Positions 8,407 to 15,378 of a stretch of DNA of 24,535 nucleotides are shown here, piece by piece (position 1 is the stretch's first letter; every line of letters begins with the position of its first letter). The notes under the pieces are model-generated. The model worked only from the letters and a program-made list of their open reading frames with translations, made no database searches and was not told the DNA's origin. The stretch covers positions 1-24,535 of the forward strand of contig DAHXOM010000002.1 of NCBI GenBank assembly GCA_027364825.1, read 5' to 3'. The position numbers and the translations under genes were made by a program. This DNA comes from a bacterium. GTDB lineage: Bacteria; JAMCPX01.

Positions 8407-8460
8407 GTCATTACGAGAAGCGGCGCCAGAGCGCCGCGACGAAGCAATCCCTTCACGATA
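8407..8460. repeat. REP-like palindromic repeat with internal GC hairpin
   Basis: GTCATTACGAGAAGC (8407-8421) and GCGACGAAGCAATCCC (8436-8451) are the two ends of the repeat family also seen at 6918. Between them CGGCGC-CAGA-GCGCCG (8421-8436) forms a perfect 6-bp stem with a 4-nt loop, where the 6918 copy has a T-run. It lies in the 190-bp gap between the acyl-CoA dehydrogenase start and the SCP2-like gene. Confidence 0.7.
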
Positions 8461-8488
8461 AGTAGCTTTGCTGTATTCAGCGAACAAA

Positions 8489-8971
8489 TTATACCTGTAT
8501 CCCTTTTGTCTGACAATACTTCGGATACAGTTCGAATATAGGATTTACCAGCGGTATAAGCCCGAGCACCTTGGTGACGGAGCCTTTTGTTTTGATCTTC
8601 CTTGTTGCGAGCGCAACGGGGATGCTCAATTGTTTGAGCCAGAACTTATGGGCATTATCGCTGGATAGTATCATCTCAACATCCGGTTTTCCATCATAAC
8701 CCCCGAGGACAACCCTCGGCTTGTCCTCACCGTGGATGACCCATATTGTCCCTTCCGGCTCTGAAAGGGAAAATTTAATGGTGATACCGGAATTGTTAAA
8801 CTTTTTTGCAGCCTCGCTGCGAATATCCTGGAACTTCCTTACCTCGTCCGCGTTCAGACCGGCACTGTTGAGGAACTGGACAAACTTCGGATTTTCTTCT
8901 TCATTGAAAAGTACTTGCCAGAGGGCACCGAGAACATCATACATATGATCCGTATCTCTAAATACCGTCAT
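8489..8971 (-). CDS. SCP2 sterol-carrier-like protein
   Basis: A 160-residue protein with an SCP2-type lipid-binding domain over most of its length. The signs are the GxIWVIHGEDKPRVVLGG strand pair, PDVEMILSSDNAHKFWLKQLSIPVALATRKIKTKG, partly quoted here as the typical substrate-binding region (about 97-131), and the terminal IFELYP. SCP2 domains bind acyl-CoAs, sterols and other lipids in a hydrophobic tunnel and present them to enzymes. GGGAGGAAGAAGG lies before the ATG. It is the first gene downstream of the promoter at 9050-9078, and the operon ends with a thiolase of the SCP-x kind, so carrier and thiolase are separate proteins of one pathway here. The domain has no catalytic residues of its own. 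Confidence 0.85.
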   Translation of the reverse strand: MTVFRDTDHMYDVLGALWQVLFNEEENPKFVQFLNSAGLNADEVRKFQDIRSEAAKKFNNSGITIKFSLSEPEGTIWVIHGEDKPRVVLGGYDGKPDVEMILSSDNAHKFWLKQLSIPVALATRKIKTKGSVTKVLGLIPLVNPIFELYPKYCQTKGIQV

Positions 8972-9049
8972 ACCTTCTTCCTCCCTTGTATTACTTTTTT
9001 AAGAACACGAATACCAAGATAAAAAGATATTGTTCCGCGATGATATGAT

Positions 9050-9078
9050 TTTATAATCAATTTGCACTGTCCTGTCAA
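9050..9078 (-). promoter_or_regulatory. Sigma70-type promoter for the SCP2-thiolase operon, with overlapping dyad
   Basis: On the minus strand TTGACA (9078-9073) is followed by exactly 17 bp and TATAAA (9055-9050), a near-consensus sigma70 promoter. Transcription would start near 9043, leaving a leader of about 70 nt to the SCP2-like ATG at 8971. A dyad TGATT-TTAT-AATCA (9046-9059 on the plus strand) overlaps the -10 box and is a candidate repressor site; the regulator is not in the window. Confidence 0.75.
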
Positions 9079-9201
9079 ATCGTTTGTACGTCACGAAGTT
9101 GAGCCGCTGTTCGGGATATCGTCCCCATCTCTGCCATGGCAAATCCCGGGTTGACATGCAGGTGTCCTTATGATGACATTGATGCTGTCATGAAGGATAT
9201 T

Positions 9202-9987
9202 ATGGGTAAAACCGTGCTTATCACCGGTGCGGGCATGGGTATGGGAAGGCTGTTCGCCCTGAAGTTTGCACGCGCATCCTGCAAACTTGTCCTTGTCGAT
9301 ATCAACAAGCAGGCCCTCGATAAGACAGCCTCTGAAATCCCTGCAGACATTCACACCTATATCTGTGACATCTCGGATAAAGGACAGATACATGATCTTG
9401 TCGAGAAAGTGCATAAGGATGCAGGGTCAGTCGATATTATCGTTAACAATGCCGGTGTCCTGTACGGCTGCCCCTTTTTAAAATGCCCCGACGAACTCAT
9501 AGCGAGGACAATCGATGTAAATGTGAAAGGCACCCTGCTGGTAACAAGGGCATTCCTGCCCGATCTTATCTCGAAAAAAAGAGGACATATCATAAACATG
9601 GCATCAGCATCCAGTCTTACCGGGGTCCCTGACCTCGCCGCGTATGCTACCAGTAAGCATGCCGTTGCAGGGTTTTCAGAATCACTGCGTCTTGAAATGA
9701 AAAAATATGGATTCCGGAATATCGGGATAACACTCGTGTACCCTCATTTTGTGGACACCGGAATGGTAAAGGGTGTCAGGTCATCCGTACTGCTGCAACC
9801 GGAGGCTGTTGTCAACGATACGTTCAACGCCATGGTAAAGGACAAGCTGTTTGTATACATGCCGTGGTGGCTGATGTTTATACCCCTGCTGTTGTATATC
9901 CTGCCGACAGACCTCGGAGACTGGATACTCTTTAAAGCAGGTGTCAGCAGGACCATGGAAGAATGGGTCGGACACGGACAAAAGTAA
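9202..9987 (+). CDS. Short-chain dehydrogenase/reductase (SDR), membrane-associated type
   Basis: A ~261-residue classical SDR. From the chosen start the motifs are TGAGMGMG (residues 8-15, NAD(P) binding), Asp33 after the second strand (LVLVDIN, suggesting NAD), NNAG (82-85), and the catalytic Ser135, Tyr148 and Lys152 in AAYATSKHAV. Near the C-terminus the hydrophobic stretch YMPWWLMFIPLLLYIL suggests membrane or lipid-droplet association, as in retinol dehydrogenase and 17-beta-HSD-like SDRs. ATG 9202 has AAGGA at 9193-9197 and begins at the conserved GKTVLITG strand; ATG 9136 would add 22 unsupported residues and lacks an SD, and 9190 is also possible. It is divergent from the SCP2 operon and its stop is 4 bp from the convergent epimerase stop. 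Substrate probably a lipid alcohol or ketone. Confidence 0.88.
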   Translation: MGKTVLITGAGMGMGRLFALKFARASCKLVLVDINKQALDKTASEIPADIHTYICDISDKGQIHDLVEKVHKDAGSVDIIVNNAGVLYGCPFLKCPDELIARTIDVNVKGTLLVTRAFLPDLISKKRGHIINMASASSLTGVPDLAAYATSKHAVAGFSESLRLEMKKYGFRNIGITLVYPHFVDTGMVKGVRSSVLLQPEAVVNDTFNAMVKDKLFVYMPWWLMFIPLLLYILPTDLGDWILFKAGVSRTMEEWVGHGQK

Positions 9988-9991
9988 TGCT

Positions 9992-10939
9992 TTACCTGCC
10001 GCTGTACAACTGCTTGATATATTCAATCTCCTGCAAAAGCCCCTGTTCAAGGCTTACCTTGGGCGAATAACCGAGTTTTTCTTTGGCACGCGTCAGATCA
10101 GACCAGGTGTCTTTTACGTCCCCTCTCTGTGATGACTGAAAATCGATCCTCGGACTTGCAGCCATGAGATTGCCGATCATGGCGATAACATCGAGCAGGC
10201 CGATACGCGTACCGCCGCCGATATTAAATACCATGCCTGAAGGAGCACTCATGGCAAGTATATTCGCATCGACGATATCCGAAACACAGGTAAAATCCCT
10301 CGTCTGTTTACCGTCGCCGTAAAGGGGAATAGGCTTGTCCTCGAGTATCGCTTTTATGAATTTATGAAAAGCCATATCAGGCCTTTGTCCGTGGCCGTAC
10401 ACCGTAAAGTACCGGAGGCTCACCGAAGGTACGCCGAAGTTGTCATTGTACACCTTTAGGAGCTGTTCTGCTGCCATCTTGGTTACACCGTAGGGAGAGT
10501 ACGGCACCAGCATGCTCTCTTCCGTTGCAGGCAGGGCCGGTGTATTGCCGTAAACCGATGAACTCGAAGCGAATATAAATTTTTTGATTCTGCTCTCTTT
10601 CGATGCTTCGAGCAATCTCTGGGTCGCTGCAATGTTGTTCCTCACATAGATACTGAAAAATTGACCGAAACTCCCTCTTACCCCGGGCTGTGCCGCCTGA
10701 TGGAAAACGTAATCAACTTCCTTAACCATGTATTTGAGATCCAGTTCAATGAGAGAATCTTCTACAAATTTAAATTCCGGATATTTTTTTAACCCTGCAA
10801 GGTTCTTTTCCTTTATCCACCGGGGATAATGGTCTTCAAAAGAATCTATCCCCAAAACCGAATGACCTTCCTCGAGAAGTCTCTTCGACAGGTTTGATCC
10901 GATAAAACCAGCAGCACCGGTTACAATAGCTTTTGCCAT
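9992..10939 (-). CDS. NAD-dependent epimerase/dehydratase (UDP-glucuronate/UDP-glucose 4-epimerase-like)
   Basis: A ~315-residue extended SDR acting on a nucleotide sugar. Motifs: GAAGFIGS at residues 8-15 for NAD, FASSSSVYG (threonine/serine of the catalytic set), and Tyr150-x3-Lys154 in YSPYGVTK. RYFTVYGHGQRPDMA followed by a GDGKQTRDFTCVSD block is typical of UDP-glucuronate 4-epimerases (CapI/LspL) and related GalE-like proteins, so an envelope polysaccharide role is likely. ATG 10939 has AAAGG with 6-bp spacing, whereas ATG 10945 overlaps that site. The gene is convergent with the SDR (4 bp between stops) and is the only sugar-nucleotide gene in the window, out of theme with its lipid-metabolising neighbours. 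Confidence 0.87.
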   Translation of the reverse strand: MAKAIVTGAAGFIGSNLSKRLLEEGHSVLGIDSFEDHYPRWIKEKNLAGLKKYPEFKFVEDSLIELDLKYMVKEVDYVFHQAAQPGVRGSFGQFFSIYVRNNIAATQRLLEASKESRIKKFIFASSSSVYGNTPALPATEESMLVPYSPYGVTKMAAEQLLKVYNDNFGVPSVSLRYFTVYGHGQRPDMAFHKFIKAILEDKPIPLYGDGKQTRDFTCVSDIVDANILAMSAPSGMVFNIGGGTRIGLLDVIAMIGNLMAASPRIDFQSSQRGDVKDTWSDLTRAKEKLGYSPKVSLEQGLLQEIEYIKQLYSGR

Positions 10940-10971
10940 AAGCATCCTTTCGTCTGTATGATAGTAATGTG

Positions 10972-11262
10972 TTATACACTTGCACCTTTATGTTTCAATG
11001 AGTTTTTACTCCTGCTGTAAAAATACTGTATTACCCCGCCCAGCAGCTGTCCCATAAAAAAAGCACCAACCATGACCGGGAAGGTAATCAGCCTCCAGCC
11101 CAATCCCGACAAAACACGAATAGCTATCACAAAAGGAACAGGTATATGAACGGCTAAAAACCATTGTTTTGAAAATCTTTTTACGTTTGACCGCCAGTAG
11201 CCAAAGGGAAGATTCAGTGTCAATACAGTCCCTGCCACAATCCATAATGTTTTCATATCCAT
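10972..11262 (-). CDS. Small conserved-looking membrane protein, function unknown
   Basis: A 96-residue hydrophobic protein I do not recognise. Three likely membrane segments are visible, about residues 5-22, 34-52 and 58-80, separated by basic loops (SNVKRFSKQ and the tail SRSKNSLKHKG). The first segment contains LNLPFGYWR, and the second has two prolines in HIPVPFVIAIR. The ATG is only 2 bp past the stop of the LCAD-type dehydrogenase, so the two are almost certainly co-transcribed and perhaps translationally coupled. It might anchor or assist that enzyme at the membrane, but nothing in the sequence shows this. Confidence 0.65.
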   Translation of the reverse strand: MDMKTLWIVAGTVLTLNLPFGYWRSNVKRFSKQWFLAVHIPVPFVIAIRVLSGLGWRLITFPVMVGAFFMGQLLGGVIQYFYSRSKNSLKHKGASV

Positions 11263-11264
11263 GC

Positions 11265-12410
11265 TTACAGCCCCATTTGTTTCCCGATAATTTCTTTCAT
11301 AATCTCTGTCGTTCCGGCAAAGATCGTCTGCACCCTTGCATCAAGGTAAGCCTGGGCAATGGGATATTCAAGCATATAGCCGTACCCGCCAAAAAACTGC
11401 AGTACCTGGTCGACCGTCCTCTTCAGCATTTCCGTTACCCACCATTTCGCCATGCATGTTTCTTTAATGATATTCGCTCCTGATACATGCTCCTGGATCA
11501 ACCGGTCGATAAATGCCCTGCCGAGTTCAATCTCCGTGGCAATCTCAACCAGCTTAAACCTCGTATTTTGAAACTTTGATATGGGCTTTCCAAATGCAGT
11601 TCTGGCCTTTGTATATTCAATTGCCTCTTCAAGCGCCTTTTCCGAGCCTGCCTGAGCCATAATAGCACTCACCAGTCTTTCCTGCTGCAGCTTCTGCATG
11701 AGCTGGAAAAAACCTTCTCCTTCTGCACCGAGCAGATTTTTTACGGGCACTTTACAGTCCGAGAAATACAGCTCTGACGTGTCCTGGGCCTTCATACCGA
11801 TCTTTTCAAGTTTCTTGCCTTTATCGAACCCGGGCGTCTTATCCTCGACAACGATAAGGCTCATGCCGGTATACGGAGGATCCGCTTTTGTGTTTGTCTT
11901 ACAGGCAACGATAACAAGGTCGCACAATTGACCATTCGATATAAATGTCTTCTGACCGTTGATTATATAGAAGTCTCCTTCCCGTACAGCGGTAGTTTTT
12001 ATTGCCTGAAGGTCACTGCCCGTACCCGGTTCAGTCATAGCTACAGCGGTTATCAGGTCACCGCTGACACACCCGGGAAGCCATCTCTGCTTCTGGTCAT
12101 CGCTGCCAAACGCGGCAATATAGGGTACCACGATATCACTGTGCAGGTTCATGGCAAAGCCGGATTCCATGATCCTTGCGATCTCTTCCATGATTACCAC
12201 GGAGTAAATAAAATCGACTCCCGAACCGCCGTATTTTTCTTCTACCCACGGACAGAGATAGCCCTCTTTACCTGCCAGTTTCCATATCTCTCTTGATACG
12301 ATACCATTTTTTTTCCATTCCGCCTGGTGCGGGACAACGTTGCGCTCAAGGAATTTTTTGAATCCCTGTCTGAAAATCTCGTGTTCTTCACTAAATATTT
12401 TTCTATCCAT
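11265..12410 (-). CDS. Acyl-CoA dehydrogenase, long-chain (LCAD/IVD) type
   Basis: A 381-residue acyl-CoA dehydrogenase. The usual C-terminal base motif (Y-E-G-T in MCAD) is FAGTTEIMKEIIG, with alanine where the glutamate would be. Instead KLQQERLVSA carries a glutamate (Glu244 in this numbering), the position used by long-chain and isovaleryl-CoA dehydrogenases; human LCAD has a similar PQERL and GTNEIMKEL pair. So the enzyme should be active with a relocated base, on long-chain or branched substrates. AVAMTEPGTGSDLQAIKT is the flavin/substrate segment. The start at 12410 has a perfect AAAGGAGGT; an upstream in-frame ATG at 12431 lacks one. A 52-codon ORF overlaps its start by 8 bp, and the small membrane protein follows. 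Confidence 0.92.
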   Translation of the reverse strand: MDRKIFSEEHEIFRQGFKKFLERNVVPHQAEWKKNGIVSREIWKLAGKEGYLCPWVEEKYGGSGVDFIYSVVIMEEIARIMESGFAMNLHSDIVVPYIAAFGSDDQKQRWLPGCVSGDLITAVAMTEPGTGSDLQAIKTTAVREGDFYIINGQKTFISNGQLCDLVIVACKTNTKADPPYTGMSLIVVEDKTPGFDKGKKLEKIGMKAQDTSELYFSDCKVPVKNLLGAEGEGFFQLMQKLQQERLVSAIMAQAGSEKALEEAIEYTKARTAFGKPISKFQNTRFKLVEIATEIELGRAFIDRLIQEHVSGANIIKETCMAKWWVTEMLKRTVDQVLQFFGGYGYMLEYPIAQAYLDARVQTIFAGTTEIMKEIIGKQMGL

Positions 12411-12561
12411 CGTACCTCCTTTGCCAATCAATAATCCATAACAGACTCTTACGATCTATTAAAACAATAATAATCCTTAAAATGCAACAAGAGGTATGCC
12501 TGCACAAAGCAAAAGGACTTATTTCCTCCTGAGGCATAGCCGTTTCTGACTCAAGCTTCAT
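12403..12561 (-). CDS. 52-residue leader-like ORF overlapping the LCAD-type gene start
   Basis: AAGGAGGGGG stands 5 bp before an ATG at 12561, among the best ribosome sites in the window. The frame runs 52 codons and ends in a TAG that overlaps the dehydrogenase start as ATGGATAG. The peptide begins MKLESETAMPQEEISPF, contains Cys-Cys, then an Ile/Leu/Val-rich stretch (ILRIIIVLIDRKSLLWIIDW). It could be a regulatory leader peptide, a small membrane protein, or the decayed start of a former gene. Its longer in-frame extension to 12666 runs through a dispersed repeat and is not credible. I do not recognise a family. Confidence 0.4.
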   Translation of the reverse strand: MKLESETAMPQEEISPFALCRHTSCCILRIIIVLIDRKSLLWIIDWQRRYDG

Positions 12562-12606
12562 GATTACCCCCTCCTTATGAAGCTGTGTCACAATGTACAA
12601 AAAACA

Positions 12607-12703
12607 CCTCTCCCCCTTGACGGGGGAGACAGAGAGAGGGTGACAAGTATTTATATTTTCATACATTTATCACCCTCCCTTAATCCCTCCCGTCAAGGGA
12701 GGG
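12607..12703. repeat. Long imperfect inverted repeat with nested GC hairpins
   Basis: The left arm (12607-12643, CCTCTCCCCCTTGACGGGGG, then AGACAGAGAGAGGGTGA) is an approximate reverse complement of the right arm (12670-12703, TCACCCTCCC ... CCCGTCAAGGGAGGG). Each arm also holds its own hairpin around the TTGACGGG / CCCGTCAAG core. It fills much of the 346-bp gap between the LCAD-type gene and the papain-fold gene. On the minus strand it follows the papain-fold gene stop and may end that transcript. This CTCCCCCTTGACGGGGGAG motif is a dispersed repeat known from many bacterial genomes. Confidence 0.65.
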
Positions 12704-12756
12704 ATATAAAAAAGGATTATGGCACAGTCTGTATAAAGGGGGGTAGAGATGCCTGT

Positions 12757-13380
12757 CTATTCAACCTTTTTTAGAAGGTCGGGCATATAATAAGCTATTC
12801 TCATAAAATCATTCAGTGTCGTAAATCCAAACCGGAAAAGATCGAGATCCAGTTTCTTTATTTTGGAAAATTCAGGTATACTGTTTTGAAGGTATATAAT
12901 AATTGCGTCGGTACATACCCATTTCTCATCCGTTATTTCGGGAACTTTTAACGGGATCTTTAATCCCAGTCTATGATACATCATCGCGTTTGATATGTTA
13001 AAGACACCCCTGAATAAATTATAACGCGTGCCTTCAAGCCGGTGCATGGCACGGAGAAACTCTGCAAGCTGGTGTTCGCTTCTCCATGCGGGCCTTAATA
13101 CCATCGGAGATTTGCCTGATCTGAAAAAATGAGAAGCCGGGAGTTTTTTAGCAACAGGGTAGACGACGTTCAGAGTTTCTTCATTCTCAAGTACAACGGC
13201 TGAGTGGTCATACTTGGTGCAGGAAAGCCTTCTCCATAATGAATAAAAAAAACCATAGGTCTGGGTAAGAAGTATATCGCCCGGGACAAGTTTAGGATAA
13301 ACGGCTGTGATGTTTGAACTGTTAACACTATCACTTCTCAAGGCAACATCAGCGCATCGCTTATTTTTCTGAAGAGACAT
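12757..13380 (-). CDS. Permuted papain-fold protein (YiiX/NlpC-P60-related)
   Basis: A 207-residue protein with the layout of circularly permuted papain-like enzymes (YiiX/YebB-like, related to NlpC/P60 and LRAT). VPGDILLTQ (residues 32-40) opens the domain, His59 lies in KYDHSAVVL, GTRYN is at 117-121, and the probable nucleophile Cys156 sits in WVCTDAI near the C-terminal third. Such proteins are amidases or acyl-transfer enzymes acting on peptidoglycan peptides or lipids. No signal peptide is seen, which favours a cytoplasmic or lipid substrate. It begins 5 bp after the PaaI-like stop, so the two form an operon. The family call rests on motif order only. Confidence 0.6.
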   Translation of the reverse strand: MSLQKNKRCADVALRSDSVNSSNITAVYPKLVPGDILLTQTYGFFYSLWRRLSCTKYDHSAVVLENEETLNVVYPVAKKLPASHFFRSGKSPMVLRPAWRSEHQLAEFLRAMHRLEGTRYNLFRGVFNISNAMMYHRLGLKIPLKVPEITDEKWVCTDAIIIYLQNSIPEFSKIKKLDLDLFRFGFTTLNDFMRIAYYMPDLLKKVE

Positions 13381-13385
13381 AACAC

Positions 13386-13799
13386 CTATCCTGCTTTTAT
13401 ATTTTCTTCTTTAACAAAAACATGGCCGTGAAAAAGCGCAATGAGTTTTTGATCCGCCTCTCTCGTCACGTTGATCTGATAGAATCCGGTCCTCTTCGTC
13501 CTGTTCAGTTCCTTTGCCTCGGCAATCAGCCTGTCGCCAGCAAAAGCAGGATTTGTAAAACTTATGTTTGCGGATGTTGCCAGGGCCAATTTGCCGTGAC
13601 TGTTTGACGCAACTGCAAAAGCAAAATCCGCAAAAGAAAATATTGCCCCTCCCTGGCATACATCAGCGGCATTCAGCATGTCCTCTCTTATTATCATGCC
13701 TATCCTTGCATAGCCGATATTTGCTTCCAGCAGCTCTATATTCAGCCACACCGCAACCTTATCGTTCTCTCTCATAAACCGTGCGATCTTGTGTACCAT
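13386..13799 (-). CDS. PaaI-like hotdog thioesterase
   Basis: A 137-residue hotdog-fold acyl-CoA thioesterase. The core AADVCQGGAIFSFADFAFAV is close to the PaaI pattern (D-x-C-H-G-G-x-x-F-x-L-A-D-x-A-F), followed by ALATSANISFTNPAFAGDRL as in PaaI. The acidic residue Asp58 is kept, but the histidine of the HGG motif is Gln49. PaaI releases CoA from phenylacetyl-CoA-like esters that stall; here the neighbouring genes suggest a general acyl-CoA rescue role. GGAGGTAAG precedes the ATG. It is the first gene of a pair with the papain-fold protein, divergent from the flavin-binding gene at 13957. Whether the Gln change affects activity is unknown. Confidence 0.8.
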   Translation of the reverse strand: MVHKIARFMRENDKVAVWLNIELLEANIGYARIGMIIREDMLNAADVCQGGAIFSFADFAFAVASNSHGKLALATSANISFTNPAFAGDRLIAEAKELNRTKRTGFYQINVTREADQKLIALFHGHVFVKEENIKAG

Positions 13800-13956
13800 G
13801 AAAACTTACCTCCAGCGCTTGTCATTGTTTAAATCTTTATCACAAAAAGTTCAAGTGTAAGAAAAGGTTGAATAATTTGAGTCTCTCCAACTATTGCATT
13901 TTTCGGGTTAACGGGGTATGAACAGGTATATTTTAAATCATAGAGGGAGGTATGAA

Positions 13957-14352
13957 ATGGCTAAATTAACACAGGAAATGAGGGACCTCATTGCTGCACA
14001 GCAGTGCTTTGTGGCTACGGTCAACGCCGACGGGACCCCGAATGTAGGTCCTAAGAGAAGCACAAGGGTCATCGATGACGAACATATAGCTTACAATGAG
14101 GCAACCGCCAAGCAGACATGGAACAATGTGAACAAAGGCTCGAAGGTTGCCATAGCTGTCGTAGACAGGGAAAAGCTCAAAGGTTACCGTTTTCTGGGCA
14201 GTCCGGAGATAATCACATCAGGCAAGCTTTATGAAGATGCCGTGGGTACGGCGCAGAAAATGGGAAGACCCGCACCAAAGGCCGTTGTCAATATCAAGAT
14301 TGAGAAGATATTCAACCTCGGTATACCCGGTGCAGGCGATCTGATTAGTTAA
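13957..14352 (+). CDS. Pyridoxamine 5'-phosphate oxidase-like FMN-binding protein
   Basis: A 131-residue small split-barrel flavoprotein of the pyridoxamine-phosphate-oxidase-like family. MRDLIAAQQCFVATVNADGTPNVGPK is the typical N-terminal strand pair, split here as ATVNADGTPNVGPK, and the rest has alternating strands with a NKGSKVAIAVVD edge. Such proteins bind FMN or F420 and act on unknown reductive substrates; none of the true PNPO substrate residues can be asserted. The start at 13957 has GGGAGG 6 bp upstream; an ATG at 13918 would add 13 residues without a ribosome site. The gene stands alone between the divergent PaaI pair and a convergent MBL hydrolase. Confidence 0.78.
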   Translation: MAKLTQEMRDLIAAQQCFVATVNADGTPNVGPKRSTRVIDDEHIAYNEATAKQTWNNVNKGSKVAIAVVDREKLKGYRFLGSPEIITSGKLYEDAVGTAQKMGRPAPKAVVNIKIEKIFNLGIPGAGDLIS

Positions 14353-14410
14353 ACCCGTAAAATGCATTTGTAAAATAGGGGGTAATGAGCGATAATCCTG
14401 TTTCGGATAG

Positions 14411-14447
14411 CGGTTTAAACCGTTTGAACCGTTTAAACTGTTTAATT
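14411..14447. repeat. Short tandem array of GTTTAAAC-type units
   Basis: Four degenerate units follow one another: CGGTTTAAAC, CGTTTGAAC, CGTTTAAAC, TGTTTAAT. Two are the perfect palindrome GTTTAAAC (14413-14420, 14431-14438). The array lies in the 179-bp gap between two convergent genes, where no other feature was seen. Function unknown. Confidence 0.6.
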
Positions 14448-14531
14448 TGTTAAGAAGGTGGAAAGCACGACCCTTCAATTCGGGTGGCTACCCCGGGCGA
14501 ATGAACAAACTTGCCCATTGCATTTGAGGGG

Positions 14532-15242
14532 TTAATCAGCTTTACTTTTCGCAAGCAGGTCCTTGACCTTTTGCTGAGCACCTTCAGCGATCCAGGCTCC
14601 ATGCCCGGGACAGAGGGTAGCAAAGTTCAGTGCCGAGATCTTTCCGATGGAACGCCACGCCTGGTCTTTATCCGACATAAAATATTTGAGAGGTCCGGTC
14701 AGCTTGCCTGCCCTGTTATTGAGCGCGTCGCCGCAAAACAGCGTGCTGCTCTCGGTATCAAGAACGGATATGGAACCCGGGGTATGCCCCGGCGTATGGA
14801 TAATCTTCAGTCCCGGAAATGCCGGTATAAGAGAACCCTCACCAAGGGGCAGCGCCTCCGGCGGTCCTTTGTATTTCCATACATGCGTGGTTACAAATAC
14901 CGACAGCTTTTCTACAAAATAGCGCGGTTTCGGAAAAGGCTCTTTACCCAGCAGAACGCCGATATCGCCCTCATGGATATGGATTTTTGCATAAATCCTT
15001 GCCAGGAGCGCTGCACTTGAGCCTGCATGATCCGGATGCGCATGGGTTATTATCACAGCTTCGATATCACAGGGTTTAACACGAATCTCTGCAAGCTCAT
15101 CGAGGATACTGTTTGCCTTGCCCGGCGTACCGGTATCGATAATCACAACACTCTTGCCGTGTACTATTGCATACATGTTTACGAACTTACCGGACTCCAA
15201 CAGATATACGGTATCCTTTACCTGCTTCATATATTCTTTCAT
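14532..15242 (-). CDS. Metallo-beta-lactamase fold hydrolase
   Basis: A ~236-residue MBL-fold hydrolase with a complete zinc site: THAHPDHAG (His67, His69, Asp71, His72 from this start), PGHTPGS (His153), a CGD with the bridging Asp172, and LCPGHG at the last histidine. The pattern is that of glyoxalase-II-like or thioesterase-like MBL proteins; the substrate is open. ATG 15242 or 15230 (start of KQVKDTVYLLESG) are both plausible, and an ATG at 15293 adds a non-conserved Cys-containing stretch without a ribosome site. The gene is convergent with the flavin-binding gene and divergent from the ankyrin gene. Confidence 0.82.
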   Translation of the reverse strand: MKEYMKQVKDTVYLLESGKFVNMYAIVHGKSVVIIDTGTPGKANSILDELAEIRVKPCDIEAVIITHAHPDHAGSSAALLARIYAKIHIHEGDIGVLLGKEPFPKPRYFVEKLSVFVTTHVWKYKGPPEALPLGEGSLIPAFPGLKIIHTPGHTPGSISVLDTESSTLFCGDALNNRAGKLTGPLKYFMSDKDQAWRSIGKISALNFATLCPGHGAWIAEGAQQKVKDLLAKSKAD

Positions 15243-15378
15243 AAAACATTTTTTGCATCCAGTCAACAGGGACGTATCGCTCAAGTACGTCATGGACCGC
15301 TGTAGTGGCTTTTTCGTGGAATTTATTGTATAAGATTACTACATTAAGTTATGGCAGTATACCAAACTGGGGAAAATT

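Noticed and set aside
9136..9201. SDR start at ATG 9136
   Set aside because: No ribosome site, and the added residues precede the first conserved strand; a TTGACA at 9151 has no properly spaced -10, so it was not called a promoter either.
12403..12666. An 87-codon version of the leader ORF
   Set aside because: Its first 35 codons run through the long inverted repeat; the internal ATG at 12561 has the ribosome site.
14411..14447. CRISPR array
   Set aside because: Units are only 8-10 bp with no spacers and no cas genes nearby.
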